Shown here: positions 57,173-64,000 of the stretch, in pieces
Layout: every line of letters starts with the position of its first letter
How positions within the stretch are numbered: the first letter of the stretch is position 1
Source: Streptomyces sp. STR69
GTDB lineage: Bacteria; Actinomycetota; Actinomycetes; Streptomycetales; Streptomycetaceae
DNA: 64,000 nt
NCBI RefSeq assembly: GCF_024519455.1
Contig: NZ_JALJRY010000009.1
Coordinates: 217,168-281,167 of the forward strand
Reading direction: 5' to 3'
Made by a program: the position numbers and the translations under genes
The notes under the pieces: model-generated
What the model was told of the DNA's origin: nothing
The model's input: only the letters and a program-made list of their open reading frames with translations
Databases searched by the model: none

Positions 57173-58888
57173 ATGGCGAACGCACCGGTCCAGCGCATGT
57201 CCCAGTTGATGGCGAAGACGCTGCGCGACGACCCGGCGGACGCCGAGGTCCTCAGTCACAAGCTGCTCGTGCGGGCCGGCTACGTCCGCCGTACCGCCGC
57301 CGGCATCTGGTCCTGGCTGCCGCTGGGCAAGAAGGTCCTCTCGAACGTGGAGCGGATCGTGCGTGAGGAGATGGACGCGATCGGCGCCCAGGAGGTGCTG
57401 CTTCCCGCGATCCTGCCCCGCGAGCCCTACGAGGCGACCGGCCGCTGGGACGAGTACGGCCCCGAGCTGTTCCGCCTCAAGGACCGCAAGGGCGGCGACT
57501 ACCTCCTCGGCCCCACCCACGAGGAGATCTTCACGCTGATCGTGAAGGACCAGGCGTCCTCCTACAAGGACCTGCCGGTCATCCTCTACCAAATCCAGCA
57601 CAAGTACCGCGACGAGGCCCGCCCCCGCGCCGGCATCCTGCGCGGCCGTGAGTTCCTGATGAAGGACTCGTACTCCTTCGACACCGAGGACGAGGGCCTG
57701 GCCCACTCGTACGCCCTGCACCGCCAGGCGTACCAGAAGGTGTTCGCGCGACTGGGCCTCGACTACCGCATCTGCGCCGCCACCGCGGGCGCGATGGGCG
57801 GCTCCAAGTCGGAGGAGTTCCTCGCCCCGGCCGAGGCCGGCGAGGACACCTTCGCGGACTGCCCGAACTGCGACTTCGCCGCCAACACCGAAGCGATCTC
57901 ATACGAGTTGAAGCCCGTGGACGCCGTCGGCGTGCCCGCGCTCGAAGAGATCCCCACCCCCGACACCCCCACCATCGAGACCCTCGCCGCCCACCTCGGT
58001 GTCGAGGCCTCCGCCACGCTGAAGAACCTCCTCGTGAAGGTCGACGGCGAGATCGTGGCCGTAGGAGTGCCCGGTGACCGCGAGGTCGACCTGGACAAGG
58101 TCGAGGCCCATTTCGCCCCCGCCACCGTGGAGTTGGTGACGGCGGAGGACTTCACCGGCCGTCCCGACCTGGTGCGCGGCTATGTCGGTCCGCAGGGCCT
58201 GGGCGAGAAGGTCACCTACATCGCCGACCCGCGCGTGGCCCCCGGCACCTCGTGGATCACGGGCGCCAACAAGGAGGGCACGCACGCGAAGAACGTCGTC
58301 GCGGGCCGTGACTTCGAGGTCGGCGAGTACGTCGACGTCGTGGTGGTGCAGGAGGGCGACCCCTGCCCCAAGTGCGGCACCGGCCTCAAGCTGGACCGCG
58401 CCATCGAGATCGGCCACATCTTCCAGCTCGGCCGCAAGTACGCCGACGCCCTCAAGCTCGACGTCCTCGGCCAGCACGGCAAGCCGGTCCGCGTGACCAT
58501 GGGCTCCTACGGCATCGGCGTCTCCCGCGCGGTCGCCGCCCTCGCCGAGCAGACCGCTGACGACAAGGGCCTGTGCTGGCCCGCCGAGGTCGCCCCGGCC
58601 GATGTGCACGTGGTCGCCGCGGGCAAGGCCCTGCAGACCGAACTCGCCCTGGACGTCTCGGAGAAGCTGCGCGCGGCCGGCCTGCGCGTCCTGGTCGACG
58701 ACCGGCCCGGGGTCTCCCCGGGCGTGAAGTTCACCGACTCCGAGCTGATCGGCGTACCGAAGATCCTGGTCGCGGGCCGCCGCTCCGCCGAAGGCGTCCT
58801 GGAGCTCAAGGACCGCAGGACCGGCGAGCGCGAGGAACTGACCGTCGACGAGGCGATCGCCCGCCTGACCATGCAGCCCGCTCTGTAA
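57173..58888 (+). CDS. proS: prolyl-tRNA synthetase (bacterial type)
   Basis: 571 residues. Class II synthetase motifs: motif 1 with GAQEVLLPAILP, motif 2 with YRDEARPRAGILRGREFLMKD, motif 3 with GSYGIGVSRAV. An editing insertion domain (about 235-380, YbaK-like, THAKNVVAGRDFEVGEY) separates motifs 2 and 3, which defines the bacterial ProS subtype, and the C-terminal anticodon-binding domain ends it. It charges tRNA-Pro and hydrolyses mischarged Ala-tRNA-Pro. GCAGGAG precedes the ATG. Confidence 0.96.
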   Translation: MANAPVQRMSQLMAKTLRDDPADAEVLSHKLLVRAGYVRRTAAGIWSWLPLGKKVLSNVERIVREEMDAIGAQEVLLPAILPREPYEATGRWDEYGPELFRLKDRKGGDYLLGPTHEEIFTLIVKDQASSYKDLPVILYQIQHKYRDEARPRAGILRGREFLMKDSYSFDTEDEGLAHSYALHRQAYQKVFARLGLDYRICAATAGAMGGSKSEEFLAPAEAGEDTFADCPNCDFAANTEAISYELKPVDAVGVPALEEIPTPDTPTIETLAAHLGVEASATLKNLLVKVDGEIVAVGVPGDREVDLDKVEAHFAPATVELVTAEDFTGRPDLVRGYVGPQGLGEKVTYIADPRVAPGTSWITGANKEGTHAKNVVAGRDFEVGEYVDVVVVQEGDPCPKCGTGLKLDRAIEIGHIFQLGRKYADALKLDVLGQHGKPVRVTMGSYGIGVSRAVAALAEQTADDKGLCWPAEVAPADVHVVAAGKALQTELALDVSEKLRAAGLRVLVDDRPGVSPGVKFTDSELIGVPKILVAGRRSAEGVLELKDRRTGEREELTVDEAIARLTMQPAL

Positions 58889-58892
58889 GAGA

Positions 58893-58965
58893 TCTCTCAG
58901 GGAGTTCTGCGCAGGCGTATGGGCGTCTCACAGACTTCTCTCAGGCTGGTCCCCGACCGTAGTAC
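58893..58965 (+). promoter_or_regulatory. 11-bp-phased direct repeats and -10 of the electron-transfer operon
   Basis: TCTCACAGACT (58926-58936) and TCTCTCAGGCT (58937-58947) are head-to-tail 11-bp repeats; a third copy TCTCTCAGGGA (58893-58903) lies exactly 33 bases (three units) upstream. TAGTAC at 58960-58965 is a plausible -10 with no -35 box. This is the layout of promoters activated by OmpR/PhoB-type response regulators. Confidence 0.55.
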
Positions 58966-58997
58966 GTGACAGAGCGTCACTGCGGAGGGGAACGGTC

Positions 58998-59351
58998 ATG
59001 ACAGTCAAGGAGCGTGGGGCCGCTACGGCGGTCCGCAGAGGCAAGCGGCGCATCGCGGCGGCCACGGCAGCGGTCACGCTGGCGGCGGCTGCCGGGGTGT
59101 TCGCCCTGGTCGGCACGATGCAGTCCGACACGGAAGCGGACACGGCGGCGAGCAGCACCGGCACGAGCACGTCGTCGCCGCCCTCGCCGTCGGCCACTTC
59201 TTCCACCTCGTCCACGTCGGACAGCTCGACCTCTTCATCCTCCTCGTCTTCGTCTTCGTCTTCTTCGTCCTCGTCGGACCTGCAGTCGTCCTCGTCCGGC
59301 GTGACGTCGTCCTCCGGCGGCTCCACCGACTCCACGTCGGGAGCGTCGTGA
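58998..59351 (+). CDS. exported Ser-rich protein, possible FMN acceptor remnant
   Basis: 117 residues: basic N-terminus, one membrane segment at about 18-40, then an 80-residue outside tail that is over half serine. It occupies the place where a small FMN-binding protein is usually found ahead of apbE, but the folded FMN-binding domain is absent. The C-terminus is DSTSGAS, which resembles the flavinylation motif Dxx(S/T)GA(T/S) used by ApbE. Whether that serine carries flavin or the match is chance in a Ser-rich tail cannot be told. GGAGGGG precedes the ATG; its stop overlaps apbE. Confidence 0.7.
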   Translation: MTVKERGAATAVRRGKRRIAAATAAVTLAAAAGVFALVGTMQSDTEADTAASSTGTSTSSPPSPSATSSTSSTSDSSTSSSSSSSSSSSSSSSDLQSSSSGVTSSSGGSTDSTSGAS

Positions 59352-60310
59352 TGACCACAACGACCCTGCGTACGACGGCCGCTGCCGACTGGCGCGCTCT
59401 CGGCACCGGCGTCCGGCTGGTCGTCACCGACCCGGCCCTGCTGGACTCCTGCAACCTGCTCCTCGCCCGGCACCTCGCCGAGGTCGACGCGGCCTGCAGC
59501 CGCTTCCGCCCCGACTCCGAACTGGCCGCCCTGGACGCCTCGTTCGGCCGCCCGGTCACCGTGAGCCCGCTGCTCGCCGAGGCCCTCGCGGTCGCCCTGC
59601 GCGCGGCCGAGGCGACGGACGGCGCGGTCGACCCGACGGTCGGTTCGGCGATGAACGCCATCGGCTACGACCGCGACTTCACCCTCGTCCGCGAGGACGA
59701 CCGTCCGGTCCGGCTCACCGTGAAGCGGGCCCCGGGCTGGCGCATGATCGACCTCGACCGTACGACGGGCACGGTCACCGTCCCGGCCGGAGTCCGCCTC
59801 GACCTCGGCGCCACGGCGAAGGCCTGGGCCGCCGACAGGGCCGCCGCGATGCTGGCCCAAGTGGCGGGCTGCGGAGTCCTGGTGAGCCTGGGCGGCGACA
59901 CGGCCGTCGCGGGGGAGCCTCCGGCCGGCGGCTGGAACATCCGCGTCCAGGACGTCACCGGCTCCGTCGACGAGACGCCCGCGCACGGTACGTACGCCAC
60001 GATCGGCCTGCGCTCCGGCGGCCTCGCCACCTCGGGCACGTCCGCCCGCAACTGGCGCCGCAGCGGCCACGAACTGCACCACATCGTCGACCCGCGCACC
60101 GGCCTTCCCGTCCGCAGCCCCTGGCGCACGGTCTCGGTCGCCGCGGCGACGTGCGCCGACGCCAACGCGGCGAGCACGGCGTCCCTGGTGAAGGGCGAGG
60201 GCGCCGAACGCTGGCTGACCCGCCTCGGCCTGCCGGCCCGTCTGGTCGCCCAGGACGGCACGGTCGTCACGACCCCGGGCTGGCCCACCTCCCTGGTCGC
60301 CGCCGCATGA
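59351..60310 (+). CDS. apbE: ApbE-type FAD:protein FMN transferase
   Basis: 319 residues. ApbE moves FMN from FAD to Thr/Ser of target proteins. Family blocks are visible: SRFRPDSELAALD, DGAVDPTVG, IDLDRTTGTVTVPAGVRLDLGATAKAWAADRAA, LVSLGGDTAVAG and LHHIVDPRTGLPV with the metal-binding part near ASTASLVKG. No signal peptide is present, unlike most ApbE proteins that act outside the membrane. GTG 59348 is an alternative start. Overlaps both neighbours (TGATG before, ATGA after). Confidence 0.9.
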   Translation: MTTTTLRTTAAADWRALGTGVRLVVTDPALLDSCNLLLARHLAEVDAACSRFRPDSELAALDASFGRPVTVSPLLAEALAVALRAAEATDGAVDPTVGSAMNAIGYDRDFTLVREDDRPVRLTVKRAPGWRMIDLDRTTGTVTVPAGVRLDLGATAKAWAADRAAAMLAQVAGCGVLVSLGGDTAVAGEPPAGGWNIRVQDVTGSVDETPAHGTYATIGLRSGGLATSGTSARNWRRSGHELHHIVDPRTGLPVRSPWRTVSVAAATCADANAASTASLVKGEGAERWLTRLGLPARLVAQDGTVVTTPGWPTSLVAAA

Positions 60311-60888
60311 GCTCCGAAACCCTCTGGTACGCCAACCGCGCCACCGGAGCCGTCTGCCTGGTCCTGTTCACGGTCGTGGTCCTGCTCGGCATCGCGGTCC
60401 GCCTGCGCACCCGGCTCCCCGGCCTGCCCCGCTTCGGCACGGTGAATCTCCACCGCACCCTCTCCCTCTCCGCGACCGCGTTCCTGGCCCTGCACATCGC
60501 GGTGGCGGTGATCGACGGCTACGTGAACATCACCGTCCTGGACGCGGTCGTCCCCTTCGTCTCCGACTACCAGCCGCTCTGGCTCGGCCTCGGCACGGTC
60601 GCCCTGGACCTGCTGCTCGCGGTCCTGATCACCAGCCTCCTGCGCGAACGCATCGGCCACCGCACCTGGCGGGCGCTCCACTGGCTCGCCTACGCCTCCT
60701 GGCCGATCGCCCTGATCCACGGCATCGGCATCGGCACGGACACCGGCACCGACTGGATGACCTGGCTGACCGTGTCCTGCGTGGCCGCGGTGATCACCGC
60801 CTTCGGCATCCGCCTGGCCCACTCCGCCCGCGAGTCCCGCCGCACCCCCGCAGCCCTGCTCCGCACAGCAGAAGGAGCCCGCTCGTGA
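60307..60888 (+). CDS. ferric-reductase-like membrane protein
   Basis: 193 residues with five or six membrane helices. Histidines are placed in helices as HRTLSLSATAFLALHIAVAV and HRTWRALHWLAYASWPIALIHGIG, the pattern of heme b ligands in ferric-reductase/YedZ-like domains. It would pass electrons across the membrane between the NuoF-like flavoprotein and ferredoxin inside and a flavin acceptor outside. Coupled by overlap to apbE and the next gene (GTGA). Confidence 0.85.
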   Translation: MSSETLWYANRATGAVCLVLFTVVVLLGIAVRLRTRLPGLPRFGTVNLHRTLSLSATAFLALHIAVAVIDGYVNITVLDAVVPFVSDYQPLWLGLGTVALDLLLAVLITSLLRERIGHRTWRALHWLAYASWPIALIHGIGIGTDTGTDWMTWLTVSCVAAVITAFGIRLAHSARESRRTPAALLRTAEGARS

Positions 60889-62108
60889 CCACGACCACGA
60901 CCTTCACCGACGTCTACATGTCCCCCCGCCTCCTCGCCCCCGGCGGCACCGCGGCCGACCTCGCCACCCACGAACAGCGCTACGGCCCACTGTCCTACGG
61001 CGATCCGGACGGCCTGCTGAGAACCGTCGCCGAATCCGGCCTCACCGGACGCGGAGGCGCCGCGTTCCCGACGTACCGCAAGCTGGTCGCGGTGGCCGAC
61101 GCGGGCCGACGCACGGGCCGTGCACCCGTGGTCGTGGCGAACGGAGCGGAGGGCGAACCGGCCAGCCGCAAGGACAAGACGCTCCTGCGCCTGTCACCCC
61201 ATCTCGTCCTGGACGGGCTGCAGTTGGCGGCTCGCGCGGTCGGTGCGGGGGAGGCCCATCTGGCCGTCGAGGACGGCGCGTCCTACTTGGAATCGGCGCT
61301 GGCACAGCGAAACGACCCGCTTGAGGTGAAGGTCGTTCGCCTTCCCAAACGCTTCCTCTCCGGCCAGGCGTCGGCCCTCGCGCAGTACGTCTCCGGGAAC
61401 GCCCCGCTGCCCCGCCACCAGCGCCCACCGGTCCGCGAACGCGGGGTGCGCAAAGCCCCGACGCTCGTCCAGAACGTGGAAACCCTGGCCCACCTCGCCC
61501 TCGTCGCCCGCTACGGCTCCGACTGGTTCCGCAGCGCGGGCACACCCGCCCAGCCCGGCAGCACGCTCTGCACCCTGCATGTGCCGGGCCGCGAAGTCCG
61601 GGTGGTGGAAGCCCCGTTCGGCCTCCCGCTGGACCGCCTGCTTCCGCTCCAAGGCATGTCGGCGGTACTCGTGGGCGGCTACCACGGCACCTGGATCCCG
61701 ACCGCCGAAGCAGCCCAACGCGCGCTGGACGCAGGGGACTTGGGGGCGGGCGTCCTGGCCGCACTCCCCAGCAGCCGCTGCGGAGTGGCCGAAACCGCCC
61801 GCGTCCTGCGCTACTTGGCCCTCCAGTCGGCCGGCCAGTGCGGCCCCTGCCTCAACGGCCTCCCGCGCATGGCCTCCGCGTTCCGCACCATGGCCACGCC
61901 CGGCCCCCAGGGCAACACCCGCCAGGACGTGGCCCGTTGGTCCGGCCTGATAGAGGGCCGGGGCGCCTGCCACCACCCCGACGGCACGGTCCGCCTGGTC
62001 CGCAGCGCGTTGACCACGTTCGCCACTGAACTCGACGCCCACGCAAGGGGTTTGTGCACGGCGACCGACCCCACACCCCTGCTCCCGATCCCGAACGAGG
62101 CCCGCTGA
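60885..62108 (+). CDS. NuoF/RnfC-like NADH-binding flavoprotein
   Basis: 407 residues. The NADH/FMN domain shows GLTGRGGAAFPTYRK (52-66) and VVANGAEGEPASRKDKTLL (83-101), as in NuoF and RnfC. A SLBB-like segment follows, and the C-terminal Fe-S domain has AGQCGPCLNGLPRM and GRGACHHPDG, supplying three or four cysteine ligands. It probably oxidises NADH and feeds electrons to the ferredoxin and membrane heme protein of this operon. It is not part of a complete respiratory complex I cluster. Confidence 0.87.
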   Translation: MTTTTTFTDVYMSPRLLAPGGTAADLATHEQRYGPLSYGDPDGLLRTVAESGLTGRGGAAFPTYRKLVAVADAGRRTGRAPVVVANGAEGEPASRKDKTLLRLSPHLVLDGLQLAARAVGAGEAHLAVEDGASYLESALAQRNDPLEVKVVRLPKRFLSGQASALAQYVSGNAPLPRHQRPPVRERGVRKAPTLVQNVETLAHLALVARYGSDWFRSAGTPAQPGSTLCTLHVPGREVRVVEAPFGLPLDRLLPLQGMSAVLVGGYHGTWIPTAEAAQRALDAGDLGAGVLAALPSSRCGVAETARVLRYLALQSAGQCGPCLNGLPRMASAFRTMATPGPQGNTRQDVARWSGLIEGRGACHHPDGTVRLVRSALTTFATELDAHARGLCTATDPTPLLPIPNEAR

Positions 62109-62111
62109 CCC

Positions 62112-62315
62112 ATGGACCAGCAGATGGACATCGACTGGACGGCGTGCCAGGGCCATGGCCTGTGCGCGGAACTACTACCGGACCACATCACCCTCGACGA
62201 GTGGGGCTACCCGCTGGTGGACGGCTCCCCGATCCCACCCCGCACCCTCAAACGGGCCCGCAAGGCAGCCGCGGACTGTCCAGTCCTAGCCTTGAAACCA
62301 ATGCCGGCCATCTAG
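62112..62315 (+). CDS. small ferredoxin
   Basis: 67 residues with C12-QGHG-x-C18 and C56-P. The second cysteine of the classical CxxCxxC is replaced by His15, as in the [3Fe-4S] or single-cluster ferredoxins that often serve P450s in Streptomyces. Following the NuoF-like gene by 3 bases, it is the likely soluble electron carrier of the operon. The dispersed repeat begins at its stop codon. Confidence 0.88.
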   Translation: MDQQMDIDWTACQGHGLCAELLPDHITLDEWGYPLVDGSPIPPRTLKRARKAAADCPVLALKPMPAI

Positions 62316-62371
62316 GGGCGCGGGGCTGTATCGATATGCGGCTCCGCCGCGTGGGCGCGCCCAGCCCCCAC
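62313..62371. repeat. dispersed Streptomyces intergenic repeat, variant copy 3
   Basis: TAGGGGCGCGGGGCTGTATC, then GATATGCGGCTCCGCCGCGT and GGGCGCGCCCAGCCCCCAC. The ends match the copies at 36821 and 56455 (AGGGGCGCGGGG and GCGCCCAGCC), but the middle carries an extra small hairpin GCGGC-tcc-GCCGC. It lies between convergent genes and may act as terminator. Confidence 0.65.
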
Positions 62372-62395
62372 CGGGCCCGCAGCCAAACAACCGCC

Positions 62396-63286
62396 CTAAA
62401 GCCACCCGGCAAATTCCAGCAACAACTCGGCATCCCGAGGCCGCCCCACGCGCAGTGCCCGCACTCCCGACTCAACGGCCCGGAACAACGTCCACCCCCG
62501 CAACCGCTCCTGATCCACATCCAACGACTCGGCAAGCCGCTTGACCCGTCGCCGAGTTGTAGACGCCCCCGAAGGCGTGGCGATCAGATCCTCCACCCGA
62601 TCCCGCACCAACCGAGCCAGATCGAACGCACACTCACCCACCACCGGATCCGGCCCCACGGCCAACCACGGCACCCGATCCGCGGCCAGCACCTTGCTCT
62701 GCCGAAACGTCCCGTGCAGCAACCGCACCTCGGGCGGCCCGGCCAGCAATTCTTCCCGAGCGTCCAACGCGGCCGAGACCAGCGCGGCGACCTCCGCCCC
62801 ACCGCCCTTCATGGCCGCGGCCTGCCGCCCGGTCCGCTCGGCCACGGTCTCGAACGCGTGATCGCCCGGCGGCTCCACCCACAGCCGCCGCAAGGCCCCC
62901 GCCGCCTCCAGCAACGCCTTCGCCTCCGGCAACGACCGCACCGACACATCGGGATGCAACCGCTCCAGCACCAGCACACCTTCACCGGCCGCCGCCTCCA
63001 CCAGCTGCACGGCCCCCCGGCCGCCCCAGTGCGCGAGCGCGGCCCGCTCGCTCTCCGGCCGGGCCCGGCGCGGGGCCAACTTCAGCACCGCAGGCGTTCC
63101 GTCGGCCCGCCGTACCAGCACGACCAGGCTGCTGCGCCCACCGGGCACCTGCACCCGTTCCGCGGTCAACTCGCGTAGATCAACGGCCTGTTGGGCCACC
63201 TCGGGCAGCTTCTCCAACCAGTCGTCACCGCTCGGTGCCGTCTCCCCGAGCGCCCTCACCAGACGCTGCGGCGGTTCGAAAGCCAT
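62396..63286 (-). CDS. APH-fold (aminoglycoside phosphotransferase-like) protein, catalytic residues altered
   Basis: 296 residues. An N-lobe with VLKLAPRRARPESE (K69 as ATP-binding lysine) and a C-lobe resembling streptomycin 6-kinase/APH proteins. The catalytic loop, normally HGDLHxxN, reads H191-G-T193-FRQSK, and the metal-binding IDP/DP block reads VGPDPVVGE. Both the catalytic Asp and the Asn are therefore changed, so phosphotransfer is doubtful. ATG 63286 begins the natural domain, though its ribosome-binding site is weak. Same strand as the ferritin-like gene 44 bases upstream. Confidence 0.72.
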   Translation of the reverse strand: MAFEPPQRLVRALGETAPSGDDWLEKLPEVAQQAVDLRELTAERVQVPGGRSSLVVLVRRADGTPAVLKLAPRRARPESERAALAHWGGRGAVQLVEAAAGEGVLVLERLHPDVSVRSLPEAKALLEAAGALRRLWVEPPGDHAFETVAERTGRQAAAMKGGGAEVAALVSAALDAREELLAGPPEVRLLHGTFRQSKVLAADRVPWLAVGPDPVVGECAFDLARLVRDRVEDLIATPSGASTTRRRVKRLAESLDVDQERLRGWTLFRAVESGVRALRVGRPRDAELLLEFAGWL

Positions 63287-63330
63287 GCGAGAGTTGTTCC
63301 CTTCGTACGGTCCTGCGGCCCGGTGCGGTG

Positions 63331-63795
63331 TTACGCCGTGGGTGTCGCCGAGGCCGTGGGGGTCGCGGCCCGCTCGGCGAGACCAGGGAAGGGTACGCTC
63401 CCGCCGCGCCAGCGCACCGCGCGGACCGCCGCTTCCCGCAGCGCCTCCGCGGCCGTGGCGCGCACTCCGCCGGTCGACGCCCGCACCAGGTCGGAGTAGA
63501 CCCCGGCCACCCGCTCCTCCAGCTCGGCGGCGAGCCGTACCGCGGTGGCCGAGTCCGGCACCGGGAACGGCAGCGCGTACGCGGCCGACGCGGCCACCGG
63601 CTTGCCGCCCAGGTCCCGAACCTCCCGCACCAGCGCGTCCCGCCGGGCCCGGTGTCCGTCGTAGGCCGCCTTGGCCTCGGTGCGCCGGCCCTCGCGGATA
63701 CGGCCGCCGACCACGCCGTAGCCGTAGACCGCCGCGTGCTCGGCGGCCAGTGCCGCCTGCAGTGCGGTCAGTTCCGCGGCCTTCTCCTCGCTCAC
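63331..63795 (-). CDS. ferritin-like domain protein (DUF4439 type)
   Basis: 154 residues, mainly helical. LQAALAAEHAAVYGYGVVGGRI gives the first helix with Glu and Tyr typical of the DUF4439 ferritin-like fold, and HRARRDALVREVRDLGG the second; VRLAAELEERVAGVYSDLV and a final helix complete a four-helix bundle. Metal binding is possible but the ligand set looks incomplete. The GTG start overlaps the upstream gene stop by 4 bases (GTGA). Ends in a Thr/Ala-rich tail. Confidence 0.83.
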   Translation of the reverse strand: MSEEKAAELTALQAALAAEHAAVYGYGVVGGRIREGRRTEAKAAYDGHRARRDALVREVRDLGGKPVAASAAYALPFPVPDSATAVRLAAELEERVAGVYSDLVRASTGGVRATAAEALREAAVRAVRWRGGSVPFPGLAERAATPTASATPTA

Positions 63796-64000
63796 TTGGC
63801 ATCCTCCGTCAGCAGATACGCGTGCCCGGCCCCGGCCGCGGCCACCGAGGCCAGCAGCCGGGCCAGCTCGCCCGGCACGTCCAGCAGTGCCTTGGCCCGC
63901 CGGTCGGCGAGGGCCCGCTCGGCCGCCGCCAGCCCGGCGAGGGCGTCGCTCGCGGTCGCGGGGGCGGTGGAGGCCGAAGCCGACGGCGCGGCAGTGGCCG
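63792..64000 (-). CDS. 3' end of a gene upstream of the ferritin-like gene (5' partial)
   Basis: The last 68 or so residues, reading ...SDALAGLAAAERALADRRAKALL... and ending HAYLLTEDAK. The Ala-rich linker followed by a helical tail suggests an exported or lipoprotein-type hypothetical protein, but the N-terminus is outside the window, so no function is proposed. It is translationally coupled to the ferritin-like gene. Confidence 0.65.
   Translation of the reverse strand, partial: ATAAPSASASTAPATASDALAGLAAAERALADRRAKALLDVPGELARLLASVAAAGAGHAYLLTEDAK

Noticed and set aside
1..64000. tRNA, rRNA, CRISPR array, transposase or phage genes
   Set aside because: No cloverleaf-like segments, regular spacer arrays or mobile-element proteins were recognised on reading; a tRNAscan or profile search would be needed to exclude weak cases.

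Overview
The window is a high-GC actinobacterial chromosome segment, almost certainly Streptomyces. Codons are strongly biased to G/C in third position, GTG and TTG starts are common, operons overlap by ATGA/GTGA/TGATG, Tat/lipoprotein substrate-binding proteins are frequent, and typical Streptomyces intergenic repeats are present. The core order (polyamine genes, gabT, PucR-type regulator, aldehyde dehydrogenase, then dxr-rseP-ispG-GNAT-GNAT-proS) matches what I remember of the conserved Streptomyces core; this was not checked by a search. No rRNA, tRNA, CRISPR array or transposase was seen.

Layout. 1-2 kb: end of a cell-wall-sorted surface protein, a class F sortase, an ECF sigma factor and a small membrane protein. 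2-11.5 kb: membrane protein, penicillin-binding/beta-lactamase-type hydrolase, exported polysaccharide lyase, an unusual sigma factor fused to membrane and surface domains, a decayed HxlR regulator, GDPD phosphodiesterase, adenosine deaminase, DUF4190 protein and NADAR protein. 11.7-18.9 kb: polyamine uptake and oxidation operon. 19-22 kb: small protein, GH18 chitinase with a DasR-like operator, PAP2 phosphatase. 22.4-29.8 kb: GABA transaminase, a membrane ATPase, PucR regulator and aldehyde dehydrogenase, completing a putrescine to GABA to succinate route.

29.9-48.7 kb is the highlight: a locus that looks like a complete xyloglucan utilisation system. It has three exported endo-glucanases (GH74, two GH12), a CUT1 sugar ABC importer without its ATPase, and cytoplasmic exo-enzymes for each linkage class: GH95 (fucose), GH42 (galactose), GH31 of the alpha-xylosidase type (xylose) and GH3 (glucose backbone). 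A LacI-family repressor lies within it. Near-identical palindromes TCGAAGCGCTTCGA sit at the GH3, ABC-importer and GH12 promoters and, in degenerate form, in front of the repressor gene itself.

48.9-57.1 kb: acyl-CoA dehydrogenase, an exported lamin-tail protein, the MEP isoprenoid genes dxr and ispG around an RseP-type protease, and two acetyltransferases. 57.2-64 kb: proS, then a five-gene electron-transfer operon (Ser-rich exported protein, ApbE flavin transferase, ferric-reductase-like membrane protein, NuoF-like flavoprotein, ferredoxin) preceded by 11-bp-phased direct repeats, then an APH-fold protein with altered catalytic residues, a ferritin-like protein and the 3' end of one more gene.
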